DNA of 64,000 bases. Source: Acetohalobium arabaticum DSM 5501 (lineage in GTDB: Bacteria > Bacillota > Halanaerobiia > Halobacteroidales > Acetohalobiaceae). Below are positions 23,568 to 32,163 of this stretch, piece by piece; within the stretch, counting starts at the first letter, position 1; every line of letters starts with the position of its first letter. The notes beneath the pieces are model-generated. The model was given only the letters and a program-made list of their open reading frames with translations. It did no database searches and was not told the DNA's origin. Location of the stretch: the NCBI RefSeq assembly GCF_000144695.1, contig NC_014378.1:62001-126000 (forward strand), written 5' to 3'. Position numbers and translations under genes: made by a program.

Positions 23568-24455
23568 ATGAAATCTAAATTACAAGTAACTGCTCAGGCA
23601 AAGATAAATCTATTATTGGATGTTATAGGTAGACGGGATGATGGATATCATAAAGTAGAGATGGTTATGCAGAGTATAGATTTAGCTGATCGGTTAGAAT
23701 TTACTCGGTTGCAGAAAGGGATTGAAATAAAGGTGGATCATCCGGAGGTACCTAGTGGAGAAGAGAATTTGGTCTACCAGGCAGTGGAATTACTGTTTGA
23801 TCGATATGGTTTAGAGGGCGGTCTGCAGGTTAAGATAAATAAAGAGATTCCAGTAGCAGCCGGTTTAGCTGGGGGCAGTACTGATGCAGCAGCTGCTTTG
23901 GTAGCTGTTAATAAGCTCTGGGAGCTGGGGCTTTCCGTTGAAGAATTACAAAATTTAGGTGCTAAGTTAGGAGCAGATGTCCCTTTCTGTATTAAGGGAG
24001 GTACTTTATTGGCAACAGGTATCGGTACTGAATTAAAGCCTTTAACTCCAGTGCAGAAGTTAGATTTGGTTTTAGTTAACCCGCCTTTTTCTGTTTCCAC
24101 TGCTAAAGTTTATCAGAACTTTAATTTGGATACGGTTAAGGCTCATACTAATTTAGATAGAATGCTTGCTGCGTTAAAAGCTAAGGAAAGGTCAGAAGTC
24201 ATTGCTGCTGCGGATAACTTATTGGCTGAAGTAACTATGGAGCTTTATTCAGAGCTGTTTGAACTGGAGAAAATGCTTCTAAATCTAGGAGCTAGCAAGG
24301 TTTTGATGTCCGGAAGCGGTCCTACTATGCTCGGTTTTGTAGACAATCAATCAGAAGCTGAAAAGTTGGCTAAGCAGTTAAGACTACAGCTGCTAGAAAA
24401 CTATATTATCAAACCGGTTCAGACTGCTTGTCAGGGGATTGCAATTAAGAATTAA
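23568..24455 (+). CDS. ispE: 4-diphosphocytidyl-2-C-methyl-D-erythritol kinase
   Basis: A 295-residue GHMP kinase that phosphorylates CDP-methylerythritol in the MEP pathway of isoprenoid synthesis. Motifs: AQAKINLLLDVIGRRDDGYH at the N-terminus, the ATP loop PVAAGLAGGSTDAAAAL (about 96-112), GADVPFCIKGGTLLATGIG, and SGSGPTMLGF near the C-terminus. Length is normal. AAGGAG is 8 bp before the ATG. As in Bacillus it stands upstream of purR, here with one extra gene between. A mobile-like element has landed just upstream, so its promoter may be supplied by or displaced by that element. Confidence 0.96.
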   Translation: MKSKLQVTAQAKINLLLDVIGRRDDGYHKVEMVMQSIDLADRLEFTRLQKGIEIKVDHPEVPSGEENLVYQAVELLFDRYGLEGGLQVKINKEIPVAAGLAGGSTDAAAALVAVNKLWELGLSVEELQNLGAKLGADVPFCIKGGTLLATGIGTELKPLTPVQKLDLVLVNPPFSVSTAKVYQNFNLDTVKAHTNLDRMLAALKAKERSEVIAAADNLLAEVTMELYSELFELEKMLLNLGASKVLMSGSGPTMLGFVDNQSEAEKLAKQLRLQLLENYIIKPVQTACQGIAIKN

Positions 24456-24472
24456 GGGAGGTATATCTTGGC

Positions 24473-25246
24473 ATGGAGTATAATGCAGTTTTGTTGGCTG
24501 GAGCTGAAAGTGGAGACTTGATGCCTGAAAAATCAAGAATAGATTATGAAGCTTTTATAGAGATAAACGGTAAAGCTATGATTAGTTATGTATTGGAAGC
24601 TTTGAATAATGCTGAAAAGGTAAATCAGATTATTGTTGTAGGGCCTAAAAGTAAAGAAGAATTTTTAACGGTTAAAGGAGCTGATTTAATTGTAGATGCT
24701 AAGGATAGTATAGTTGAGAATATAAGGTTGGGTTTGCAGATTTTAAATAAAGAATTTAACAGCAGTCAACTAGTCTTGCTTACCACGTCTGATATTCCGT
24801 TAGTAACTAGTGAGGCTATTGATAGCTTTATTACTGACTGTGAGCAAGAAGGAGAATACAGCGGATATTATCCTGTAATTCCTGAAGAGGTTAAGCAGAC
24901 AGCTTATCCTGTAGCTGAAAGCACTTCAGTAAGTTTGCAGAATGATATCTATACCGGCGGTAATCTGGCCTTAGTTAGGCCTAAGTTGATTATTAGTTCT
25001 ATTCCTCTGCTGAAGAGAATAATTGACTACCGCAAGAATCCTTTAAAGATGAGCTGGATACTTGGTTTAAAATTTGCTTCTAAGTTGCTTTTTGGCCGTT
25101 TGTCTTTAGGAGAAATAGAAGCTAAAGTTTCAGAATTAGCCGGTGCTTCCTGCAGTGCAGTTGTTACAGATTATCCTGAACTAGGTCTTGATGTTGATAA
25201 TTCACAGGACTTAAAATTAATTCGGGATCTAATTAGTAAGGAGTAA
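24473..25246 (+). CDS. NTP-transferase (MobA-like) domain protein
   Basis: A 257-residue protein of the nucleotidyltransferase (GT-A/MobA-like) fold: NAVLLAGAES at the N-terminus as a variant of the LAGGxxxRMG loop, INGKAMISYVLEAL, and LVLLTTSDIPLVTSEAI, where the Asp of TTSDIP would bind metal. The loop lacks the usual GGRG glycines, so activity and substrate are uncertain. It lies 17 bp behind ispE and is probably co-transcribed. Such genes occur at this place between ispE and purR in related Clostridia-type genomes as far as I recall. No more specific function can be given. Confidence 0.75.
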   Translation: MEYNAVLLAGAESGDLMPEKSRIDYEAFIEINGKAMISYVLEALNNAEKVNQIIVVGPKSKEEFLTVKGADLIVDAKDSIVENIRLGLQILNKEFNSSQLVLLTTSDIPLVTSEAIDSFITDCEQEGEYSGYYPVIPEEVKQTAYPVAESTSVSLQNDIYTGGNLALVRPKLIISSIPLLKRIIDYRKNPLKMSWILGLKFASKLLFGRLSLGEIEAKVSELAGASCSAVVTDYPELGLDVDNSQDLKLIRDLISKE

Positions 25247-25356
25247 AGTTTATTAAAAAGTTTTTTATTTTTGCAGGAGATAGCTTAATCTTTAGAGAAG
25301 GATGAACAAAGCAATGAATTTATTAGATAACGTTCGGAAGGAGTGCTCGTGTAATT

Positions 25357-26184
25357 ATGAAGTTAAGAAGAAGCGAACGGATTGTAGCAATTACTAAGAT
25401 TTTAATCGATAAACCTTATAGATTATTCTCCTTAAATCACTTTACTCAAAAGTTTGATGCTGCTAAATCTACTATTAGTGAGGATCTGTCTATCATTAAG
25501 CGTGTTCTTGCTGCTGAAGATATGGGACAGATTGAAACTATCTCGGGGGCTGCTGGGGGAGTTAGATTTATTCCTAAAAAAACTGCTGGAGATATTGAAG
25601 AGGTTGTAACTGATTTATGTCAGGATTTGTCTGATTCTGACCGGATTCTCCCGGGCGGTTTTTTATATATTACTGATCTCATATTTTCACCAGAAACCGT
25701 TATGGAGATTGGAAAGATATTTGCCACTCAATTTGCTGAACTGGATGCTGATTATGTAATTACTATTGAGACTAAAGGAATCCCAATAGCTTTGGCTACA
25801 GCTCGGGCAATGAATCTACCAGTAATTAGTATTCGTAAGGATAACCGTGTTACAGAAGGATCAGTAGTCAGTATTAATTATGTAACCGGTTCATCAAAGA
25901 AGATCGAAACTATGTCTTTATCCCGCAGAGCCTTATCTGAAGAATCGAAAGTAGTAATTGTTGATGACTTTATGAAGGCTGGTGGAACTGCTAAAGGAAT
26001 GCTGGATTTATTGAGTGAATTTAAAGCAGAAGTTTTAGATATTGGTGTCTTAATGGAGACAGCCCAGCCGGAAAAAAAATTAGTTTCTAACTATACGTCA
26101 TTAATTGTAGTAGACAAAGTAGATGAAGAGAAGCAGCAAGTGGTAGTTAGACCTAGTAATTCCATTTTGGGTAAATCAGATTAG
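25357..26184 (+). CDS. purR: Purine operon repressor PurR (Bacillus type)
   Basis: A 275-residue transcription factor with an N-terminal winged helix (SERIVAITKILIDKPYRLFSLNHF...AAKSTISEDLSIIKR) and a C-terminal phosphoribosyltransferase-fold domain that senses PRPP (VVIVDDFMKAGGTAKGM, about 206-222). It represses purine genes in Firmicutes and should not be confused with the LacI-type PurR. AAGGAG lies 17 bp before the ATG, rather far; GTG 25349 is out of frame. The gene converges with the ATPase gene, their ends overlapping by 4 bp. Confidence 0.95.
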   Translation: MKLRRSERIVAITKILIDKPYRLFSLNHFTQKFDAAKSTISEDLSIIKRVLAAEDMGQIETISGAAGGVRFIPKKTAGDIEEVVTDLCQDLSDSDRILPGGFLYITDLIFSPETVMEIGKIFATQFAELDADYVITIETKGIPIALATARAMNLPVISIRKDNRVTEGSVVSINYVTGSSKKIETMSLSRRALSEESKVVIVDDFMKAGGTAKGMLDLLSEFKAEVLDIGVLMETAQPEKKLVSNYTSLIVVDKVDEEKQQVVVRPSNSILGKSD

Positions 26185-27272
26185 GTTGTTGGTAACAGTT
26201 CGGTTATTATTTCTTTTCTGAGATTATCAATAGCGGTAAAATTCATAGCCTCGATATAATATTCTTCTAAATCATCATGGAGACTTTTGGCTTCAGCAAT
26301 TTTAGTTATTGCTTTGGAGATTAATTCTTCATAATTCTCTTTTGCTTCCAGGCAATTAGATTCAAATTCATCAATTATCTGTTGGTCAATACAATCTAGC
26401 ATATTGATTACTTCGTCATTTTTGCGGTTAGGATTTAATTCATGGGGCGGAGTTCCATTGATTAAAGCTGTATTTAGTTCAGGAATAATAACTGTATCTA
26501 TTTTTTCGGGATCGAAAGCACAGTGATAAAAATAAACTTCATAGCCCTGCATTAAAGCTTCTTTGGCTATCTTTTCTGTTAATTTAGCCTTGCCGCTGCC
26601 TGGCTTTCCCTTTAAAATATACCGTTTTTCTATATCTTTGGTGATATTATTTAGATAATTTACTGGCCCTTGAGGCGTTAAAGCACTAGCAAAGAGGCGT
26701 CTTTCTTCTCCTTTTTTATCAGCAATTTCCGTAGAATTAAAGATTTCAGCCTTCAGATTTTTGATTTTATATTCAATTTTCTGGGGGTCCAGTGCTTCTA
26801 TGTAATTTGATTTCCATTTTTCATAAAATGATTTGGCTATAGCCAAATCGTCATAGGCCAGCTGGAATAAATTCCAGATCTGATTATTAAGCTGTTTTAT
26901 TTCAGACTTATGTTCTTTTAACAGTTTACGGTCCCAGTAGCGGCCTAAATTTATAATTTCATCTACTGCACCTGGATTTTCAGGATCTACTAGATGGGGA
27001 GCAGTTCCGTCTAGAAAGGCTACCTGTAGATCTTTAATTACTATCCCATCTAAAGAATTATTGTCTGATGAACACCAGTGGAATTCAATATCATAGCCTT
27101 CTTCTATCATTCTTTCACCAATCTTCTTCATAAAAGTGGACTTACCTGTTCCTGGGCCGCCTTTGATTATAAATACCTGTTCAGCTTCATATGGTAAATA
27201 GTCATAAAATGAATAGAAGCCCTGTGCTGTGTTGCCGCCGGGAAAGAAATTAATTATACTGCCTTCGTTCAT
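26181..27272 (-). CDS. Tandem P-loop ATPase of unknown function (PRK06851-like)
   Basis: A 363-residue protein made of two similar halves. The first has Walker A GGPGTGKSTFMKKIGERM (about 38-55) and EFHWCSSDNNSLDGIVIKDL; the second has GKPGSGKAKLTEKIAKEALM (about 222-241) and YFYHCAFDPEKIDTVIIPEL. In the second P-loop the Ser/Thr after GK is replaced (GKAK), so that site may not hydrolyse ATP. The family is widespread in sporulating Firmicutes but has no assigned role that I know. A sigma-K-like promoter just upstream suggests mother-cell expression. The ATG has GAGGAGGTAATAAT upstream. Confidence 0.8.
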   Translation of the reverse strand: MNEGSIINFFPGGNTAQGFYSFYDYLPYEAEQVFIIKGGPGTGKSTFMKKIGERMIEEGYDIEFHWCSSDNNSLDGIVIKDLQVAFLDGTAPHLVDPENPGAVDEIINLGRYWDRKLLKEHKSEIKQLNNQIWNLFQLAYDDLAIAKSFYEKWKSNYIEALDPQKIEYKIKNLKAEIFNSTEIADKKGEERRLFASALTPQGPVNYLNNITKDIEKRYILKGKPGSGKAKLTEKIAKEALMQGYEVYFYHCAFDPEKIDTVIIPELNTALINGTPPHELNPNRKNDEVINMLDCIDQQIIDEFESNCLEAKENYEELISKAITKIAEAKSLHDDLEEYYIEAMNFTAIDNLRKEIITELLPTT

Positions 27273-27308
27273 TATTATTACCTCCTCATAAATTCAATCA
27301 TCTACTAT

Positions 27309-27335
27309 TATAATATGTAATAGAATGTAAAGTGT
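27309..27335 (-). promoter_or_regulatory. Sigma-K-like promoter of the tandem P-loop ATPase gene
   Basis: Minus strand: AC (27334-27335), 16 bp, CATATTATA (27309-27317), about 37 bp before the ATG. TATAAT overlaps the box but no SigA -35 is at the right distance. Confidence 0.55.
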
Positions 27336-27497
27336 GAATAATCTATTACTGTGGTAGTTAGCTAAATAAGACTAATCAAATAATTACATGAATCTGACAC
27401 TTATGGGCTTTATAATTGTTTTTTCAAACATTATAATTAATAGTTTTAAGTTTATAACCAATAATTACAATTATAACTACAACTATTTTACATAAGC

Positions 27498-27537
27498 TTG
27501 ACATAAAAATAGTTTTCTGTTAGTATATTTGTATACT
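27498..27537 (+). promoter_or_regulatory. Promoter and palindrome before the MerR-family gene
   Basis: TTGACA (27498-27503), 17 bp, TAGTAT (27521-27526). The palindrome AGTATATTTGTATACT (27522-27537) overlaps the -10, a place suited to autoregulation. Confidence 0.6.
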
Positions 27538-27561
27538 TAGCTTAAAAGGAGTTGAAGATAA

Positions 27562-27963
27562 ATGGCAGATATTGATCCTGATACTCCCGTCTATTCAATT
27601 GGAGTAGTAAAAGAGATGACCGGTTTGACTAGAAGACAGATTCGTTATTATGAGGAAGAGGATTTAGTGAAACCGGCCCGGACAGATGGCAACCAGCGGA
27701 TTTATTCAGAGAATGATATAGAACGCTTAAAGGAAATTAAAGAATTACTGGCAAATGGTTTAAATATTGCTGGGATTCAAAAGCAGTTGGGAAAGGTTTC
27801 AGAACTGGAAAAGGAAAAGCAAAAGAAGCAGCAGAAGAAAGATATTGAATTTGCTGATAAGCTGTCTAAAGTTAGCACAAAAAAATTGAGTTCATTATAT
27901 CCAGTTTCCAATAGGGCTGATTTAGCAAAACTGTTGAATGAAGAAGAAAATGGAATAGAGTGA
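27562..27963 (+). CDS. MerR-family regulator, GlnR-like
   Basis: A 133-residue regulator with an N-terminal winged helix-turn-helix of the MerR type: YSIGVVKEMTGLTRRQIRYYEEEDLVKPAR and GNQRIYSENDIERLKEIKELLANGLNIAGI. This closely follows the Bacillus GlnR/TnrA family, which controls nitrogen genes, and a short C-terminal tail is present as in GlnR. A coiled region rich in Lys/Glu/Gln (about 80-100) would dimerise. No glnA is adjacent, so control of nitrogen metabolism is only suggested by sequence. AAAGGAG is 11 bp before the ATG. Confidence 0.8.
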   Translation: MADIDPDTPVYSIGVVKEMTGLTRRQIRYYEEEDLVKPARTDGNQRIYSENDIERLKEIKELLANGLNIAGIQKQLGKVSELEKEKQKKQQKKDIEFADKLSKVSTKKLSSLYPVSNRADLAKLLNEEENGIE

Positions 27964-28008
27964 AACAGAAATGGTTCCTCGCTGCTCAGCGAGGAACCAT
28001 TTCTGTTT
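27963..28008. terminator. Large perfect hairpin after the MerR-family gene
   Basis: Arms AAACAGAAATGGTTCCTCGCT and its complement (21 bp, perfect) enclose a 4-base loop GCTC, immediately after the stop codon. The T run after it is short (TTT), so it may stop transcription only partly. Confidence 0.7.
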
Positions 28009-28037
28009 GGGACAACTTTTTATAAGGAGGAATAAGA

Positions 28038-29621
28038 ATGAAGCTTGATTTAAAATTAAGCGGTGGGACTGTTGTGGATGGAACCGGCAGGGATAGATTT
28101 AGAACTGATATAGGAATCAAGGATGGAGAGATTGTGAAGTTAGGCGATTTAAAGGAATTAAATGCTTGTATAGAATATAACATTGAGGGTTTAATTATTG
28201 CTCCGGGATTTATAGATATTCATTCTCATTCTAAGTATTCTATTCTGGCCAATCCTAAAGCTTCAGGTAAAGTTTATCAGGGAGTAACAACAGAAGTAGT
28301 AGGAAACTGTGGAAGTTCTGCTGCTCCAGTTACTGACCGGAGTACTGAAGCAGTACAGGATAGTTTAGATAAGTACAATTTAGAACTTGAGTGGCAGAGC
28401 TTTGCAGGTTATTTTGGAGTGTTAGAAAAGAAAGGGACTGCCTTGAATATAGCATCTCTAGTAGGCCATGGTCTGTTACGGAAATCTGTTATGGGGGATG
28501 AACCTCGCAGGCCGACTAACGACGAATTAATTGAAATGAAGCAGTTACTGGCATCTGCCCTAGAGGATGGAGCCTGGGGCTTATCTACTGGCTTAATCTA
28601 TCCTCCTTCTTCTTATGCAGCTACTGAAGAATTAATGGAATTGGCTCAGGTAGCTGCTGAATATAATGGTATATATAGCACACATCTTAGAAGTGAAGGA
28701 GATGAATTAATAAAAGCAGTTAAGGAAGCAATTAAGATTGGCCGAGAAACTGGAGTTTCAGTTGAGATTTCCCATCATAAGGCCATCGGCAAAAATAATT
28801 GGGGTAAAGTAGATAAAACTTTAGAACTGATTACTAAAGCAAGAGATGAAGGATTTAATATTAGCTGTGATATGTATCCCTACCTGGCCACTTCTACAGG
28901 CTTGGCGGCTTTACTACCGGCTAAAATAAAAGAGGGTGGTAAAGAGAAGGTTCTGAGGCGATTACAGAATAAAAAGTCTGTAGCAGAAATAAAACAATAC
29001 TGGCAGCAGAAGCAGCAGCCAAAAGATTATTGGAGTAAGATTCTGATTTCAGAAGTAAGCAGTGATGATAATCAGCATCTAGAAGGTAAGAGTATAACTC
29101 AGATAGCTGAAAGACGAAATCAAAAACCGGCTGACATAGTTATTAAGCTTTTAATTGAAGAAGAGCTGCAGATAAGCATGGTTAAATTCTCTATTTCCGA
29201 AGCTGATCTAAAGAAAGTATTGGAGTTTCCTGAAACAATGATCAGTTCAGATAGCTTGACTAGAGTGAAAGATGGTTTATTGGATCAAGGGAAGCCTCAT
29301 CCTAGGGCTTATGGAAGCTTTCCGCGGGTGATTGATAAGTTTGTTAAAGATAAGGAGCTTCTTACCTTAGAAGAAGCAGTTAAGAAGATGTCCTATCTGC
29401 CGGCTCAGAAACTGGGACTGAATAATAGGGGAGAAATAGCAGTAGGAAAAAAGGCTGATCTGGCTGTATTTGATTTAACAGAATTTACAGATCAGGCTAC
29501 CTACAAGCAGCCTCACCGCTATGCTGCAGGACTTAAGTATTTAATAATAAATGGGCAGCCTGTTGTTGAAGATGCAGAACAGACTTCAGCATTACCGGGT
29601 AGAGTGTTGATTAATTTATAA
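28038..29621 (+). CDS. N-acyl-D-amino-acid deacylase / D-aminoacylase family amidohydrolase
   Basis: A 527-residue metal-dependent amidohydrolase. It has the family start LKLSGGTVVDGTGRDRFRTDIGIKDG, the metal motif APGFIDIHSHSKYS, NCGSSAAP, the STHLRSEGDELIKAV segment, EISHHKAIGKNNWG, SSDSLTR and the C-terminal GEIAVGKKADLAVFD. These enzymes release D-amino acids from N-acyl-D-amino acids in the cytoplasm; exact substrate (D-Glu, D-Asp, broad) cannot be told. The ribosome-binding site AAGGAGGAAT is 7 bp before the ATG. It is an insertion relative to the Bacillus purR-glmU region. Confidence 0.88.
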   Translation: MKLDLKLSGGTVVDGTGRDRFRTDIGIKDGEIVKLGDLKELNACIEYNIEGLIIAPGFIDIHSHSKYSILANPKASGKVYQGVTTEVVGNCGSSAAPVTDRSTEAVQDSLDKYNLELEWQSFAGYFGVLEKKGTALNIASLVGHGLLRKSVMGDEPRRPTNDELIEMKQLLASALEDGAWGLSTGLIYPPSSYAATEELMELAQVAAEYNGIYSTHLRSEGDELIKAVKEAIKIGRETGVSVEISHHKAIGKNNWGKVDKTLELITKARDEGFNISCDMYPYLATSTGLAALLPAKIKEGGKEKVLRRLQNKKSVAEIKQYWQQKQQPKDYWSKILISEVSSDDNQHLEGKSITQIAERRNQKPADIVIKLLIEEELQISMVKFSISEADLKKVLEFPETMISSDSLTRVKDGLLDQGKPHPRAYGSFPRVIDKFVKDKELLTLEEAVKKMSYLPAQKLGLNNRGEIAVGKKADLAVFDLTEFTDQATYKQPHRYAAGLKYLIINGQPVVEDAEQTSALPGRVLINL

Positions 29622-29623
29622 CC

Positions 29624-29652
29624 TTGACATCAAATTATTTCCTTGTTATAAT
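29624..29652 (+). promoter_or_regulatory. SigA-type promoter of glmU-prs
   Basis: TTGACA (29624-29629), 17 bp, TATAAT (29647-29652), both perfect, starting 3 bp after the preceding stop codon. Confidence 0.92.
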
Positions 29653-29732
29653 ATGGTCGGTTGATTGCTATCTTAAATAATTGTTAATTGGATTTAGAGT
29701 AGTTTCGGTTTAATTACCTAAGGAGGTTTAGT

Positions 29733-31091
29733 ATGGCAGAATTAGCCACTATTGTTCTGGCGGCTGGAAAAGGAACTCGAATGAAGTCTAAACTGCCCAA
29801 AGTATTACATAAAATTGGCGGCAAATCAATGGTAGAACATATTATCTCTACTGCTGATACTCTTAATCCTGTTTTAAATATAGCTATTATCGGTTATAAA
29901 AGTGAATTAGTTAAGTCTAACTTGGAAGATTCTAATGTTAAATTTGCTTATCAAAACCAACAGTTAGGAACCGGTCATGCAGTAATGCAGGCTGAAGATC
30001 TATTAGCAGACTTTACTGGTTCAGTACTGGTTCTATGTGGCGATACACCGTTGCTTACGGCTGATACTCTGAATAGATTATTCCAACAACAGCAGAGGGA
30101 AGGAATTGCTGCTGCTGTACTGACTACAGAAGTTGAGGACCCTGCTGGATATGGACGGATTATTCGTGAGCAGACAGGGGATGTTGCACAGATTGTAGAG
30201 GATAAGGATGCTACTGCTGAAGAGAAGAAGATAAAAGAGATTAATACTGGAACCTATTGTTTTGATAGTCAGCTTCTATTTTCGGCTTTAGATAAGATTG
30301 ATAATGATAATGCTCAGGGAGAATATTATTTAACAGATATAATTGAAGTCTTTAAAGAAGAGAATAATCGGGTTGCAGCAGTGGTAACTGATGATAAATC
30401 AGAAATATTGGGAGTTAATACTAGGCGTCATCTGGTTCAGGCAGGGAAGATTCTACAGAAGCGGATCTGTAATCAGCATTTGGATGAAGGGGTAACTATT
30501 ATTGATCCTGAGAATACCTTTATTGATCAGGAAGTGGAGATTGGAAGAGATGTTATTATTCATCCCTTTACTACCATAGAAGGAGAAACTGAGATAGGTG
30601 ATGGAACAGTTATTGGTTCACAGAGCAGAATTATTGACTCTAAATTGGGGTCTGAAGTAACTGTAGAGCATTCTGTTATCCGTGAAGCTGAGATTGGAGA
30701 TAGCACTAAAGTAGGTCCTTTTGCTTATCTACGGCCGGGAACTGAGATTGGCAAGGAAGGAAAGGCCGGCAGTTTTGTTGAAATTAAAGAATCTAAAGTT
30801 GGAAATCAAAGTAAAGTACCTCATTTAAGCTATATAGGAGATACTATGATTGCTGAAGAAGTAAATGTTGGAGCAGGCACTATTACAGCCAATTATGATG
30901 GAGAAGAGAAGCATAAGACAGAGATTCAAAGCCAGGCTTTCATTGGTAGCAACTCTACTTTAGTTGCTCCAGTTGAGATTGGGCAAGGGGCTGTTACTGG
31001 AGCCGGTTCAGTAGTTACCAGAGATGTAGCTGATAATACTTTAGTATTGGGGGTGCCGGCTAAAGAGAAGAATTCTGAAGGGGAAAATTAA
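29733..31091 (+). CDS. glmU: Bifunctional UDP-GlcNAc pyrophosphorylase / GlcN-1-P acetyltransferase
   Basis: A 452-residue enzyme making UDP-N-acetylglucosamine for peptidoglycan. The N-terminal uridylyltransferase domain (about 1-230) has VLAAGKGTRMKSKLPKVLHKIGGKSM and LCGDTPLLT; the C-terminal acetyltransferase is a left-handed beta-helix of hexapeptide repeats (about 250-445), with GPFAYLRPGTEIG, KIGSFVEIK-like GSFVEIKESKVG and GAGTITANYDG. Length and order are typical. It precedes prs as in Bacillus. AAGGAGG is 5 bp before the ATG. Confidence 0.97.
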   Translation: MAELATIVLAAGKGTRMKSKLPKVLHKIGGKSMVEHIISTADTLNPVLNIAIIGYKSELVKSNLEDSNVKFAYQNQQLGTGHAVMQAEDLLADFTGSVLVLCGDTPLLTADTLNRLFQQQQREGIAAAVLTTEVEDPAGYGRIIREQTGDVAQIVEDKDATAEEKKIKEINTGTYCFDSQLLFSALDKIDNDNAQGEYYLTDIIEVFKEENNRVAAVVTDDKSEILGVNTRRHLVQAGKILQKRICNQHLDEGVTIIDPENTFIDQEVEIGRDVIIHPFTTIEGETEIGDGTVIGSQSRIIDSKLGSEVTVEHSVIREAEIGDSTKVGPFAYLRPGTEIGKEGKAGSFVEIKESKVGNQSKVPHLSYIGDTMIAEEVNVGAGTITANYDGEEKHKTEIQSQAFIGSNSTLVAPVEIGQGAVTGAGSVVTRDVADNTLVLGVPAKEKNSEGEN

Positions 31092-31141
31092 GGTTTGGAG
31101 ATAGTCTATTAAGTGTAATTAAACAGGAGGGCAGTTTTATA

Positions 31142-32089
31142 ATGACATCTTATAAAGAAAAGTTGACGGTAGTTACAGGTAATTCGAATCCAAAGTTAGC
31201 TGAAGAAATATGTGATTATTTAGGAACTTCTTTAATAGATGCAGAAGTATTCAGGTTCAGTGATGGTGAGATCAGTGTTACGATCAGAGAAAGTGTTCGC
31301 GGTTCAGATGTTTTTGTTGTACAGCCTACTTGTCCCCCAGTAAACGAGAATATTATGGAATTATTGATAATGATTGATGCCCTTAAGAGAGCATCTGCCC
31401 GTAGTGTTACAGCAGTGGTGCCATACTTTGGTTATGCCCGACAGGATAGAAAAGCCAAGCCTAGAGATCCTATTTCTGCTAAATTGATTTCAAATTTATT
31501 GACTTCATCTGGAGCAGATAGATTAGTTTCTATAGATCTCCATGCAGCTCAGATTCAGGGCTTCTTTAATATTCCAGTTGATCATCTATTGGGTGCACCT
31601 ATCTTGGCAGAATACTTTTTAAATAAAGGCTTAGATGATACTATTGTGGTAGCTCCGGATGTAGGATCAGTTAAAAGATGTCGTGATTTTGCTGAAAGAC
31701 TTGATACTTCAATTGCTATTATTGATAAGCGCCGTCCAGAGCCTAATGTTTCTGAAGTGATGAATATTATCGGCGATGTCTCCGATAAGAATGTTATTTT
31801 ATTGGATGATATGATCGATACTGCCGGAACAATTACTGAAGCCGGCAGAGTATTGAAGAATAAAGGAGCTAAAAAAGTATATGCCTGCTGTACTCATCCG
31901 ATCTTTTCTGGTCCGGCAATTGATCGATTGAAAGAATCGGTTCTAGAGGAAGTAGTAGTTACCAATACTATTCCGCTATCAGAAGAGAAGAAATTGGACA
32001 AGGTTAAGGTATTATCAATTGCTCCTTTAGTGGGAGAAGCACTTGATAGAATCTTTAAAGATTTATCAGTTAGCGTACTCTTTGACTAA
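31142..32089 (+). CDS. prs: Ribose-phosphate pyrophosphokinase
   Basis: A 315-residue class I PRPP synthase that transfers pyrophosphate from ATP to ribose 5-phosphate, feeding nucleotide, His and Trp synthesis. Motifs: FSDGEISVTIRESVRGSDVFVVQPT, YFGYARQDRKAKPRDPISAKL, DLHAAQIQGFF, VVAPDVGSVKR and the PRPP loop VILLDDMIDTAGT. It follows glmU by 50 bp and precedes the L25/Ctc gene, the Bacillus order. AACAGGAGGG upstream of the ATG. Confidence 0.97.
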   Translation: MTSYKEKLTVVTGNSNPKLAEEICDYLGTSLIDAEVFRFSDGEISVTIRESVRGSDVFVVQPTCPPVNENIMELLIMIDALKRASARSVTAVVPYFGYARQDRKAKPRDPISAKLISNLLTSSGADRLVSIDLHAAQIQGFFNIPVDHLLGAPILAEYFLNKGLDDTIVVAPDVGSVKRCRDFAERLDTSIAIIDKRRPEPNVSEVMNIIGDVSDKNVILLDDMIDTAGTITEAGRVLKNKGAKKVYACCTHPIFSGPAIDRLKESVLEEVVVTNTIPLSEEKKLDKVKVLSIAPLVGEALDRIFKDLSVSVLFD

Positions 32090-32095
32090 AAAATT

Positions 32096-32124
32096 TTGAT
32101 TTTTGCTGAAAAAAATGTTAAAAT
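32096..32124 (+). promoter_or_regulatory. SigA-like promoter of rplY
   Basis: TTGATT (32096-32101), 17 bp, TAAAAT (32119-32124), just after the prs stop; each hexamer is near consensus. In Bacillus the equivalent ctc gene is under sigma B, which is not apparent here. Confidence 0.55.
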
Positions 32125-32163
32125 ACTGGTCATGAGGAGAACCTAGAAAAGGAGTGGGTATCA

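Noticed and set aside
25298-25393. 31-codon frame overlapping the purR start
   Set aside because: Runs into purR in another frame, weak ribosome-binding site, no sign of conservation visible.
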